DNA of 64,000 nucleotides from Otis tarda (taxonomy: Eukaryota; Chordata; Aves; Otidiformes; Otididae), in NCBI GenBank assembly GCA_026413225.1, contig CM048591.1, forward strand, positions 37,417,803-37,481,802. Reading direction: 5' to 3'. The position numbers and the translations under genes were made by a program. Shown here in pieces: positions 40,081-51,416 of the stretch (position 1 is its first letter; each line of letters starts with the position of its first letter). The notes under the pieces are model-generated. The model ran no database searches, was not told where the DNA came from, and saw only the letters and a list, made by a program, of their open reading frames with translations.

Positions 40081-41110
40081 GTACCTGATAAAGGGTCAAA
40101 GGAAGACTACGGAAAACATGGGCCAGCTGCTGAATGGTGCAGGGCACCTGGTAACAAATGACATGGAAAAGACTAAGGTATTCAATGCTTCTCTCCTCAG
40201 TGTTTACTGGTAAGACCAGTTTTCAGGAATTCCAGGTCCTTGAGACCCTAGGGAAAGTTTGGAGCAAGGAATACTTACCCTCAGTGGATGAGTACTACAT
40301 TAGGAAACACTTAAACAAACTGGACATACATAAGTCCATAGGGATGAGTGGTGAGGGAAGTGGGTGATGTCATTGCAAGACTCTTTGAATGGCCATGATG
40401 ACAGGGAGAGGTTCCTGAAGAGTGGAAGAGAACAAATGACACTCCTATCATCAAGAAGCCAAGAAAAAAGATCTGAGGAATTACAGGCTGGTCAGCCTCA
40501 TCTCAATCCCTAAAAAGGTGATGAAGCAACTAATCCTGGAAATGAGTTTCAAACACATGAACAGCAAGAAGCTGATCAGCAGAGGCACTATAATTTATGA
40601 AAGGGACAATAATGCTTAACCAATGTGGTGGCCTTCTACAATTATGTGACTTGTTTGGTGGCTGAAGGGAGAGTAGATGCAACAGTGGATGTTGTTTACC
40701 TCAATTTTAATAAGGCTTTTGACACTGTCTCCCAAAATATCCTTGTAGACAAACTGATAAAGTATGGGCTAGAAAATTACACAGCGAGGTGGTCTGAAAA
40801 CTGGCTGAATGACTAGGCCCAGAAAGTTGTGATTAGTGGCAGAAAGTCCAGTTTGGGACAAGTCACTGGTGGCGTACCTCAGGGTCAATACTGGGGCCAA
40901 TACTGTGTAACATCTTCATGAGTGACCTGGATGATAGGACAGAGTGCACCCTTGTCATGTTTGCAGGTGATGCAGAACTGTGAGGAGTGGCTAGACCAGG
41001 TGGTTGCCTTGTCATTCAGAGGGACCTGGGCAGGCCGGAGAAATAGAAATGAACCTCATGAAGTTTAAAAAAGGAAAATACATCTGAGGAATTATAACCC
41101 CAGGTACCAG
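40081..41110 (+). mobile_element. CR1 LINE ORF2 fragment, inactive
   Basis: Plus-strand frames match CR1 ORF2 in order. The region before the polymerase reads HLVTNDMEKTKVFNAS at about 40145-40195 and LNKLDIHKSIG near 40312. The core reads VVYLNFNKAFDTVSQNIL and DKLIKYGLE at about 40690-40780. The catalytic block near 40955 reads FAGD where an active enzyme has (F/Y)ADD, so one metal-binding Asp is lost. Several frameshifts and an in-frame stop after WLND confirm decay. No CR1 3' terminal repeat is present, so the 3' end is lost too. Confidence 0.88.
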
Positions 41111-44100
41111 TACACCTGGTTCGCAGCTGTTTTCCTTCAGTCAGATCAGATGCCACAGTTACAGGGTCATGGTGGATTAAGGCAGCAGGTGCCATTCTAA
41201 CCAGAATGTCAAGTGCCCAAAGCCTCCTGGGCCTTTTAAAACATTTTAATTGTTTAAAACCACTTTAATGTTGGAAAATTGCCATTCCATCATGTAGGGA
41301 GTTGCTGCTGAGCTGAAATAATACAAATGCCAGGCATGATACGCTACCCTCTCTGCTGGCTTCATATTGCTTCTGAGATGGGCCGCTCTCAAGGGCCTGA
41401 ATGCATTCAGCAGCAGTAAGATGATTCAAGGTTGCTAATTATTTTCTCTGTGTTAATTGCTTGTGTGCCTCATGTGTTGTACAGCCAACACCGCTCTGCC
41501 CTTTTCTGATAGTACCTGTGCCTTTGTTGTGCAAAACAAAAAACACACTATGCCTGCAGTCTTGTGTATCTAATGAAAGGCTTTAAACTCCCTTCTTCTA
41601 AGCTTCCTCAGCTACAGATTAGGACATTCTTCTTAAATGAAAGGATGAGAGAAGGATAATTGCCGAGATGCCCAGAGTAGCTACAGTGTTTGACAAATCC
41701 CGGTGACCTCTCCCCAGTTTGCTGCTCCTCCTCCATCCTCCCTGCCTCACACCTCCTCACCCACGTAGGCAAAAATACCTTGGAGGATATTTTTAATGCA
41801 TGTGAATATAGAATCTAACTAACAGATAGATTTTTTTTTCTGTGCTTCTGAGTGAAAGCACTGCAGTTGAAGGAGGCTATGTTCTTTCTCCCTCCTTAGC
41901 CTGTGTGCAAAACTCAACCCTAAAATTGCCACTGGAGCTGCTTTTTCGTATCTTTGTCATGGCCTATTGTCTCTAGTAAGGCCCTCCATCCTCACTGTTT
42001 GTCTTCAAGCAGACTCACAGACCTAGCAGGTGCTTTTTGACTGCTTTTCAGAAATAGAGAATGTTTTGGAGGATTGATGGTGCCAGTGTTTCCTGTTGCC
42101 GAGAGAATGATACTGTGTTCCTCCTGTCCCCTGGCTAGCCCTTGTTCCTGGCTGAGAGACCTACTCCAGCCGTGACAGGAGAGCAGGGAGAAAGAGGCAA
42201 ACACCACAGTCCGGCTGAGCCACTTTGACTCACTGCTCTCCATTTAAATAACTCCTTTGACTGGGGCTAGGCTAGTGACAGGGATCAGTTTTCTGCTTCA
42301 GGCTCTGGTCCCTTGACTTCTAGCGTTGCATTTCATTCTGTGCTCTATCAGGATAGTTTAAGAGATCAATAACAAATAATATCATCTTGAATTAACAGAT
42401 TTTTGCCATGCTTTTTCATGGTCCCTTTGTGTTTCAGCCTGGATGCAAATAGTGGTTGAGAAAGGGTCCAATGCATTTACCTGGATGCAGGCAGTGAGCA
42501 GCCAGAAGCCCCAGAAGCTGCTGAGGAGCCTGGGTTGCAGCAGTGACCTCCAGGCACTGGGGCAGGCAGGACCTGCTGGTCAACTCACTGCCTAGAAACA
42601 AGGGACTGACCCCACTGTCTGTCAGAAGTAGTTTTCCCATCTCTTTCCAGCTGGAAGAGTCTGATCAATTAAACTGAGGAAACAGGCTTTGAAGCAGACA
42701 AGCAGAATTACCATGTTTGAGTGCTCAGTCAAAAAAATGAGCCTGATTCATGGTGAGAGTTAATGAAGGAAGGTCAATTTGCTTTTTCTGTACCAAGAAA
42801 TATCTGTAATACGGATCGGAAATAGTTTTTCTTTTCACCCACTGTGAGTCTACACAAATTGTCATTTTTCTGATAGGCAATTTTTTCTCAGTTGAGTTTA
42901 AAATTAGTTTAATAAGAGCAAATCATGTCAGATCAAGGCCATCCTGTGCCAACCTTCTTCCAAGAAACTGGTAAGTAGTTAGCCCCAATTACAAAATCAA
43001 AAATAGAAATGGATTTAGAAAATAGAAATAGAAATGGATTTCAGCCTTGAGTTGCTGAATTGACTACAAAACATGTACTGAGTAAATTAGGGGCCTCTCA
43101 TTGTGCCTCTAGATTGCTTCTTGCTACTCTGATCCAGTTAAAAAGCAGGACTTGCTGACTGCAGTGTAGAAGTGAAAAACAGGCCTGGCATTAATACGAC
43201 TGCCTGGGAAATGAGTTACTCCTTCTCTTGCTGGTTTCTGTGGCAGGAGTGACAAAAGATTATTCTGGTAAATCTGGAAAAAGCTTGTATTTTAACCACA
43301 GGAAGCCTAAATCAGGAGGACAATCAGTCAAGCTCCTCCTGAGACAGTAACCTGAGAAACTAACAAATTTATACTAACTTCAACCTTTCAAAATTTTCCA
43401 GATTTCATTTACTAACATTCCCAATGATCCTAGAAAGTCCCCATTCCCAAAGTAAAAACAAACAGTGTTGTGTATACAACCATTAAAAAAAAAAAAAAGT
43501 TAAAAAAAAAAGTATGCATGCATCCATCAGGAGTTCTGAGTTTACGTCTGAGCTGGTTTCCTTTCTTGGGTTTCATGAATTTCAAAGCTTAGTCTCACAA
43601 TTGCTTTAAGGTGATCTAATTGCAGGCTCCTGAAAAACTGAAAGACTTTGCCTCTGCAATGCTCTGCTCAAGCCTTTCCTTTGATTTTATGTGATCTATT
43701 ACTATTTCACAGCTGATTTTTAAAAATTTAAATTCCAGTCTCATTTCTCGTTCCTCCTTTTGTGGAAGATGTTTTGTTGTTTAGGCATTGTAGCAGAGAA
43801 ACAATTTCACCATAAATTGTTATTTATCCTCTTGTGTTTATGTTTTTGTTAGATAAACATATATTTCCTTTCCATTAGAAATTATTAAACCTCTGCGGTC
43901 CCATACAACATAACCAGCATCTTTGATTTAGTTATAATACATATATTTTTATAATGTCAATGTTTTATTGTCAGTTTTTGCACAGATGGATATTCTGTTT
44001 TTCAGTTTCCTATCTGCATTTCGTTGATGCTGCAGACTTCAGGGTTGTTAGCATAAAGTATCTAGCTAAAATGATTTCATGCTATATTTTCTGATATTTG

Positions 44101-47100
44101 CTACTCTTAGAAAGGAGGGAAAAAAGAATCCAGGATTGTGGAAGCAAAATAGTTAATGTCTCACAGGCCTTTTGCAGCCCTCCCTAGTTAAGACACATTT
44201 GCAGCTAACGGTCTTGCCAGTCAGCAAGATTTAATTACAAAGGAGTGGATTATTCACAAAAGGAGTGGATTATTTGTAAAAGGATGTACTGTCTAGAGCC
44301 TCCTTATCTGAAGGATTTAAATCACTGTTGTTATCTACCACATCCTGCTTATCTGACACAGTTTTGTTGAAAAAGGAGTTGTATAACCTGCAGGTATATC
44401 AATTCTGTAACTGCTCTATTCGGGCAGAGTTCCTGCCAGAAGGGATGGTCACTCTGCTGCTCTGTGTTCTCTCCTATAGTGATAGTAATAAACTGCTTCT
44501 GTTCTCACCTGATATAAATTGTATTCCGGTTATTTCTGTGACAGTTTCAATGCTTTTCTTCCAGCATATCCAAACAAGTTAATGCCAGTGTAGGACCTGG
44601 AGCTAAAGCTCTTTTAAATATTCTTAAGACGCACAGTGTTAGATTCTTGTCTTTACTTGGCTCCTTCTTTGCCATCAAGCTTTCAACATCTACTCACATT
44701 TCACCATCTCTCTCTCTCTTTTTTTTTCTCTGTGTGTTATGGTGCAATTTTGTTAACTTTCTGTGAAATTGTCAATACTTCTGTTATTTCTGAATTTTCA
44801 TTCAGCAATGTTTTTGATGTACATTATTTATATTTGGTGGGGTTTTTTTTATAGTAGGGTTACTAGGATCAGCAGAACATTTTTCAGCAAGTCATCTATT
44901 TTTTACAAAATCTATCTCTGGGCAGTCTTTCTGTACACCACTTTCATAGAAGTACCCTGTATGTTATTCCCAAGAAAGTACAGAAACACAGGATCAGAAC
45001 ACATGACTTTTCAAGCACTCTGGTGGTATTACCTCAACTTGGAGTAACAGGATTTCCCCCCCAGTGTGCTGTGCAGATTCTGTCCTTCCTCCCATGCTGC
45101 AGTGGCTTTTCTTTTGTGTAACAAAGAGGAGCATACTTCTCGTGACAGGTTGCAGTATTATACCTGGCATAACATCACCAGTGCGCAACACAGGCCAGCA
45201 CAGGTCACTCGTGCAGGCTCTCTCATGGCATCTCCTCATGCGAACACATGGGCCTTAACTACCATGCCCAATAGACACGGCTTGCTCAAGATCACAAACT
45301 CCTCAGTGTCTTCTGCAAAGCTCCCAGTACTGTTGTGTAAACAGATGGCAATGCTGTAACAAATGCAGACATGCCCTGCGTGTGCTTGGGAGACAGCAAC
45401 ACATATTGGTGGTAGCAGGAGTATTATAAACTTCTGGTTCCTTTTAATAGTGGGAAAATTTTCATCAGAATCTTTCCTGTTTGCTCAGCTACTGCTTAAC
45501 GTGGGAACAAGGTTGTAATGGGAACCTCTGTTGCTCAAGGAGTCCTTGTGGAGGTACAGCCCAGGGAAGGTAGGAAGAGAATGAGTTTGACAAATAACGA
45601 GCAAGCAGAAGAAAGCATTGCAGCCATTTCCTTTGCTACCTCTTCTCTGCAATGTGAGTCACTAGGGCCACCATTTTCATCTTCTCCTTCTGATGCTCTT
45701 GCATAGGTAGAAAACCTTTCTCCCTTGCAGCTTGAAAATTAGCAAGGCCTTTTCAGTTTTCTATAAAGACTATAGAGGTGAAGGCTGATGCAGGCTATTC
45801 CTGGACAAAAGAAAGCCTACTTAGATGACACGTGACACCTGCTCTCTTTTCTTCAGGTTTGTATGGCTATTATGTAGAGGAGAAAAGACTTTTCACCAGC
45901 AACAATAGCTGTAAAAAACATAGCCCCAGCACAGAGCAGAAATTCAGTTCCAGCTGTGTGATACAGTGCCTGAGTTTTCTAACCACAGGTCTGAGCTACC
46001 AAACTGCTTCTACTGGCATACGCGTGTGTTACTCAAAATCAGCTACACTTTTTGAAGAAACATATCTACTAAATTTGCATATAGGTAATTAAATTCTACT
46101 TATGCTAAATCCTCCCTCCAAGCTGGACTAAGTACAATTTATTACAAAAGAAAAACATGTCCAGTATTAAGGATGAGTAATTTTTACCATGGAACACAGC
46201 AACCCATCACAACTGAGAGAAAGGATTAACATTAACAACTCATTGACAGAATGAGATACAAGCTGTCAGCGAGACTTCTGTGAAATTACTAACCATGTAG
46301 TTCTTAGGCAAATATTTATCTGACTCACTGTTTCTCAAGATCTGTTCTGTTACTGAGATAAGATTGTAAAAACCCTGCGCCCAAAACCTGTGCCCCAAGC
46401 TGCAGACACTGAAAAAGAGATCGAGTGCCATCTTGTGGATGCCACAGAACATAAAAATTTATTTCCGAAAAGCGGTATCCTTTAAAAAAAAAAAAGTACG
46501 CAAGTATACGTAAGTATCCATCTGCATATATAAAAATTATAACCAAATACGTAATTCATTGTTTGCCGGAAGAAACATATTATGAACAATATAAATGTAC
46601 CTGCTTAATGATTTTTTTTTTTTTTTTTTGCTCTACAGTTGAAATAAACTAAAAATTCCACGGGTAAGAGGTCATGTTGTCTACTGTTATGGGCTTCATT
46701 AGTTAGGCAACTAACACTTCGGTATTTAGGCTTAATATCCAGCACACTTCCACTACTAAATATTATTAAACAAAACTTTTTGTAACATCTCTCCCTGCTG
46801 TCAGACAGCAGAACAGAATGTATGTAGTAGTAGGGTATTTAGGACTTCTTTTCCTTCTATATTTCCTTCTTTTATGTATATTACCACCATTCTTTTTTGT
46901 TCAACTGAAGTGATGCAAGCAACGATTCTATAAGTCAAAGTTACTCAAACTGAAGCAATGAATTGAAATGTTAGCATTAAACAGATGATGGGGAAGTAGG
47001 ATGAGAGAAAAAAATAATTAGGAAGCACATAAATTTGAAGTGGAATAATTTTTGAAAACAATTTTGGCCTTGTCGTGTAAAATAACTAGCACTCGCAGAT

Positions 47101-47224
47101 CCGCCAATTGGTAGCATGCAGCGTTCTGTGGTGTGACACAACCAATTTCTCAAGACAGCTCCCCATCATTAGAGGGCACCGGTTACCATCAGCTTCGACT
47201 ACAATGAGATATGAGCACGTCGCC
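41111..47224. other. Gene-free stretch
   Basis: No recognisable gene. It includes small tandem repeats ('aatagaaatggattt' units near 43001-43040; 'aaaggagtggattatt' units near 44239-44275), a CT-rich run near 44707-44730, A-runs near 43485-43512 and 46482-46495, and a T-run near 46611-46629. Confidence 0.55.
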
Positions 47225-47291
47225 GAATCAGAGAATAGTTTGGGTTGGAAGGAGGCTTTAAAAGGTCACGTAGGCCAACCTCCCTGCAATT
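47225..47291 (-). mobile_element. CR1 LINE 3'-end fragment
   Basis: 'gaatcagagaatagtttggg' followed by 'ttggaaggaggctttaaaag' and 'ccaacctccctgcaatt' is a diverged reverse-complement CR1 3' end of about 67 bp. Confidence 0.8.
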
Positions 47292-47473
47292 AGGCTGCTT
47301 TTCTGTGCAAAAAATTAGCCAACAGAATTAGAGGTAAGCACTTTTGTAACTACTTATATCAGACTGGTAAAGCTAGTGACTGCGCCTTAAAGAATAATTG
47401 GAAACGATCGGGAATTCACTGCAAGGACTTTGGTGGTCTTTCAGGATATTGTTATGTGCTTTTATATAAGTAT

Positions 47474-47704
47474 AGCATCATAGAATGGTTAGGGTTGGAA
47501 GGGACCTTTAAAGGTCATCTAGTGCAACCCCCCTGCAAGGAGCAGGGACATCTCCAACCACATCAGGTTGCTCAGAGCCTCATCCAGCCTGGCCTTGAAC
47601 GTTTCCAGGGATGGGGCATCCACCACCTCCCTGGGCAACCTGTTCCGCTGTCCTACCACCCTCATTGTACAAATTTTTTTTCCTTAAGTCCAGTTTGAAT
47701 CTAC
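47474..47704 (-). mobile_element. CR1 LINE 3'-end fragment next to the RFK CpG island
   Basis: About 230 bp of well-preserved CR1 3' UTR in reverse orientation. Blocks such as 'tggttagggttggaaggg', 'tctccaaccacatcaggttg', 'tggccttgaacgtttccagg' and 'cacctccctgggcaacctg' appear in family order. It ends where the GC-rich RFK promoter region begins and closely resembles the CR1 split by the LTR at 52917-53655. Confidence 0.9.
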
Positions 47705-48350
47705 CTTCCCTCCGAACAGGCCCCCGCGGCCCGGCTGGGAGAACGGGCCCGGAGCAGCAACCCAGCCCAGCCCCTGCAACGGGGCGCAGTGCGGGCGCGG
47801 GGCTCCAACGCCGCCGGGATGGGTGCGGTGGAAGGCAGGGTGTGAGCGAGTCCATTTCTGAGGGGAGGCAGGTGCCCGCCAGAGAGGTCTGCGAATGGGG
47901 AAGGCAGGGGCGCTCCACCTATAGCTACTCCTCCTCTTGGTAGTGCCCAGAGCCAGGCGGAGGTGAGCGGTGCGAGGCGGTTTGTCGGTCTGGGAGTTGC
48001 CGGCCGCCGGGAGGAACTTGCCGTTGTTCTAACGCTGCGAGGTGGCGACCGGCTTTGGCGGAGGCTCCGAGGAGCTGGGCGTCCCCACCAGTGAGCGGGG
48101 GACCGGGGCGGGGCGGTGCCTGCCGTGAAGGGCACTGGCGAGGTGCTGGCCGCCGCCCGGGAGGCTTTCGGCAGCCGGTACGGTGCTGCCGCGGGGAAGG
48201 GCCGGCGCCGGGCGGAGCAGGGGGGTGCGGGCGTCCGGTTCCGCTGCCGAGGGCCGCGGAGGGTCTGGGTTGGCGGTGAGGAAGCCCGCTTGAGCGCGGG
48301 AGAGGCCCGGCTGCCCCGCATAACCGCAGTGCTGGCGGGACCTGTGCTTG
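47705..48350. promoter_or_regulatory. CpG island at the RFK 5' end
   Basis: GC-rich, CpG-dense sequence covers the position of RFK exon 1 at 48009-48090. In a working gene this would be the housekeeping promoter. Survival of the island although the coding sequence is broken suggests either fairly recent inactivation or continued promoter use. T-rich sequence follows at about 48395-48440. The long overlapping frames in the island are composition artefacts. Confidence 0.75.
48009..48090 (+). pseudogene. RFK: RFK exon 1 remnant (no ATG, premature stop)
   Basis: The frame ending '...ggc gtc ccc acc a' before the donor GTGAGC (48091) matches the conserved start of RFK without gaps. The position of the initiator is GGG (48009-48011). 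The sixth codon after the following Arg is TAA (48030-48032), replacing an expected Cys. Substitutions also include Tyr to Leu, Val to Ala and Arg to Thr. The donor is intact, in phase 1, and matches the two-base start of exon 2. Confidence 0.8.
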
Positions 48351-49725
48351 CTGTGAATAGGTTTGGCTTGTCCCCTGTTAGCGTTTTTCGTGGGGTTTTT
48401 TTGTTTTGGTTTTTTTTTTTGTTGTTTTTTTTTTTTTTTCGTATTGCTTGCAGTCGTGTTCATTCATTTGCGTTATTCTCCGCCCCTCCGTTAAACGATT
48501 TCTTTCTGTTTGCTGTTTTGTTAGTTAGCTCGCCTGGTGATGATGATGATTTGCAAGATGCTGGGAAGTGACCCTGTGCGCTGTGTGTGGTGGTGTGGTG
48601 CGGCAGCTTGGAAAACGTCCGTTCTTACAAACCTGTTGGACCTCGGATGAGGACAAGAAGGGGAGTAGGCACCGGGAGTCACTTTAAGGAAGGAGATGTC
48701 AGGCGAATAACGCAGAGATGAAAAAGCAGAGCGAGCGTTGTTGTCCTAAAAAGAAGTATGTTTTCCCATTGCCATTCTCTGTTTGACTTGTCGGAATACA
48801 GACAGAGGTGCAATTCAAATGAATTTCAGTCTTTTCTATTTAGAAAAGATAGACAGAAGTCAGCGGGCATTTTGCACAAACCCTAATAGGCAAGAAAACC
48901 TCCTCCTGTAACAGATCTTGAGTTACTGGACAAGTGACAACATCTGTTACTGTAAACTTAGATTTTTTTTTTCCTCTTGACTGTTTATATATGGCTTATT
49001 GGTATCAGAGAATGTGGGAGGGAGGTTTTTTTTTTCTGCTTATGAACTAGGATTGAAATTCACTAACTGTAAATTCCTTAAAATCAGCTTGAAACCTTAC
49101 ATGAAGAACTCTACCCATGTGTAAAGTTAAAGTAGGACAGTTGTTTGTCTAAAGGCTTAGATTTATTCCCATCAATCAGGAAGGAACCTATTTTTTTCAG
49201 TTTTGTAGTTTTCTAAGAAAATCCTAGAAATCCCCAAATATGAATAACCTAAAAGGCTACATGAAAAAATGAGGAGGTGACTAAAATCATAACTTTATTT
49301 TTACATATTTTACTTATGAAAAAAAAAACTAATACTTTAGTAATTCTAAGATACTTCTTCACAGTCCAAAAGAAACTTGATTTTTCTATTCTTTGACCAT
49401 GCTAAAATAGTGATAGTCCTAATAGTGAAATTAATTGAGTGCATATTTTAGTTTATTAATTTTACCTATAGATTTCACTAAGTATGGAATAGAAGAATAG
49501 AATGTATGTAACTATGAAATAGTACGTGTAAGAGATGCAGTAACTCTGGTATTACCACAGAGACTACATTTTATGAGGTTGTTTTCTGGTTTATACTTTG
49601 CAAGTGACATGTTGTATCACTATCATCATCACTTTTCTGCTTGTAAGTAGCATGGCTTTTAGGTGTTTGAAAAGTCTGTGATGAGCTTTATTTGCACAAA
49701 TGTATGCTTTCTAAAATTTTTGCAG

Positions 49726-49877
49726 CTAACTTATCTGAGAAAGTAGTCAAAAACTTCCCATCTGATATCTCTACTGGTATATATTATGGATGGGCGTGTC
49801 TTGGAAATGGAGATCTGTGTAAAATGGTTTTCAGCATAGGATGGAATCCTTTCTATAAGAATATTAAGCAATCAGTG
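49726..49877 (+). pseudogene. RFK: RFK exon 2, open
   Basis: 152 bp between TTTTTGCAG and GTAAGA. After two bases completing a split codon, 50 sense codons follow, including NLSEKVVKNFPSDISTG and KMVFSIGWNPFYKN. Length and phase fit the normal second RFK exon. Roughly a quarter of residues differ from what I recall of the conserved vertebrate protein, which is high for this enzyme. An in-frame ATG at 49692 in the intron reads straight into the exon. Confidence 0.85.
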
Positions 49878-50281
49878 GTAAGAATTTTGCTTGTGTGGTA
49901 CTTTGATTATAAGAAATGAGCCAGACATTGACTTTTAATAAGATAAGCAGAATTTGATCCATAAATGACATTAGAGATTCTCCTTGTTGTTAGAAATGTA
50001 TTTGGTATCCATCTCAAATGTTTGTATTCTGTGGAGGAAAAAACATCCCCAAAGACCTCTCAGTAGCCACAGAGCATACAACTGTGGATAAATAAAATTT
50101 ATTTTCATGTACCTCTTTCACCGTTACTTAAATACTTCTGAAATAAACATTAGTATTCCAAAGTGGTTATTGTTCATTGTCTCGATAGCTAGAGAAACAT
50201 AAGCTTAGTAAATGTGTTCAGTTTAGTGGTTATGAGACCCCTAGAATGAGCTGGAAGATACTAATCTCTTATCCTCTGCAG

Positions 50282-50375
50282 TCCATCCACATTTAAAGTA
50301 CGAGATTCTGGGGCATCTTAATTCGTAATGATTTTCAGTAATTCTTCACTTAAGTGGTGGAATCCATACATGTGG
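50282..50375 (+). pseudogene. RFK: Decayed RFK exon 3 (tentative)
   Basis: After the acceptor CTCTGCAG (ending 50281), 'tccatccacat', 'tttaaag' and 'ttctggggcatcttaat' resemble, in order, the expected third-exon DNA encoding THI, F-K and the Tyr-Gly-Glu-Ile-Leu segment, but small gaps and all-frame stops are needed. The normal exon carries the catalytic Glu region. No intact version exists between exon 2 and exon 4; I read that interval base by base. The downstream end and donor cannot be placed. Confidence 0.45.
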
Positions 50376-50629
50376 TGCTGTGGCTTTATACAGAATCAAG
50401 ATCCAAAAATAAATAATAACAAGACAGAGTTAGAATCTTGAACTGTGGCATTTGTGCTTTTCTGGCTATCGGGTGCTGGTGCTTTTCCTGAGTCTTGCGG
50501 AACTTGGTGTTAATTCGCGATACTTGGAAGCAGTTTTATTTTGACGTGACTTCTTGCTTCAAAGATAGCTGCCTTCACTCTTTTTAGAATTTTATCATTC
50601 AGTTCCTATGAGTTACTGGAAGGTCGGTC

Positions 50630-50778
50630 ACGGCACCAAGCCTGTCAGAGTTCAGGGAGCGTCTGGACAATGCTCCTGGTGGTATGGTTTAGTTTTAGGC
50701 AGTCCTGTGAGGAGCAGGGAGTTGGACTCGAGGATCCTCATGGGTCCCTTCTAACTTGAGATATTCTATGATTCTGTG
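50630..50778 (+). mobile_element. CR1 LINE 3'-end fragment
   Basis: Plus-orientation CR1 tail inside the last RFK intron: 'gtctggacaatgctcctggt', 'ggagttggactcgaggatcc', 'tgggtcccttctaacttgag', ending in 'attctatgattctgtg', the terminal octamer repeats. Confidence 0.85.
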
Positions 50779-51288
50779 TCTTACCTTTGACTTTTCAGTA
50801 AAATTATTTTTTAAGCTGAATCTACTAATATATAAATTGTTCATATTAAAAAAGGCAACACCCCACAACTTCCATACTCTCAGTACTTACTTATTTCAGT
50901 CTAAAAATTATATTGTCATGTCAGTCGTGTGAAGAGTAGCTTGAAAATCATGAGTTTGTTGTAAAAGCATTTGTCTTGTCTGTCCATTTCTTTTAAAAAT
51001 GCATCTGTGTTGAAACTGAAACAGTTAATTAAATGCTGTTGACTTTTTGGATAAAATAACTGTATTGGAACAAGGAAAAAGTAGCATTTACAGCAAAGTG
51101 CAGTGCGTGTCAAAAGCATGTCATTTTATAAACAGAGAACGTTGTCTTTCCTACTTCATAATAATAAATATTTTCTGCCTCTGTGATTGTTTTCTGGTGT
51201 TCTGTAGTGCACCCTTTTTCACTTGCTATTGTGTGTTCAGAATTCAGACCAGCTTTTAAATACTGCTTTTCTTACTTCTCTTTTGTAG

Positions 51289-51416
51289 AGGCACTCATTT
51301 CAGCAACTCAAGAAGACACTGAAGAGGGAAAAAGACAGCTAGATTTGCCAGAACATCTTCAACTGAAAGATGACAAGTTCTTTCATCTGCCAGAAGGCAA
51401 AACAGTAAACCACTAA
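51289..51416 (+). pseudogene. RFK: RFK exon 4 (last coding exon), open
   Basis: The acceptor TTTTGTAG is followed by a two-base partial codon, then 41 sense codons and TAA, matching the RFK C-terminus (LPEHLQLKDDKFFHLPEG), with one residue fewer near the end than usual. Exon 2 ends at a codon boundary while this exon starts two bases into a codon, so joining exon 2 directly to it shifts the frame and meets TAG within about 20 codons. A candidate polyadenylation signal AATAAA lies at 51756-51761. Confidence 0.85.

Larger units (their letters stand above)
48009..51416 (+). pseudogene. RFK: Riboflavin kinase, unprocessed pseudogene
   Basis: RFK phosphorylates riboflavin to FMN, the first step of flavin cofactor synthesis. 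The ancestral four-exon layout is visible. Exon 1 (48009-48090) aligns codon by codon with the conserved N-terminus (GFGGGSEELGVPT), but the start codon position is GGG and an in-frame TAA sits at 48030-48032 where a Cys codon is expected. Exon 2 (49726-49877) is open, with DISTGIYYGWA and SIGWNPFYKN. The exon 1-2 junction gives PTTN instead of the invariant PTAN. Exon 3 survives only as a decayed remnant near 50282. Exon 4 (51289-51416) is open: EALISATQEDTEEGKRQLD, then LPEHLQLKDDKFFHLPEG, then stop. Many changes at normally conserved positions fit relaxed constraint. Introns and CpG island rule out a retrocopy. It is convergent with PCSK5, the ancestral arrangement. Confidence 0.85.

Noticed and set aside
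47701-48321. Minus-strand 206-codon frame and its neighbours over the RFK promoter
   Set aside because: GC-rich composition artefact over the CpG island; the only homology here is RFK exon 1 on the plus strand.
48009-51416. Functional RFK gene
   Set aside because: Start codon lost, premature stop in exon 1, no usable exon 3, and exon 2 to exon 4 joining is out of frame.
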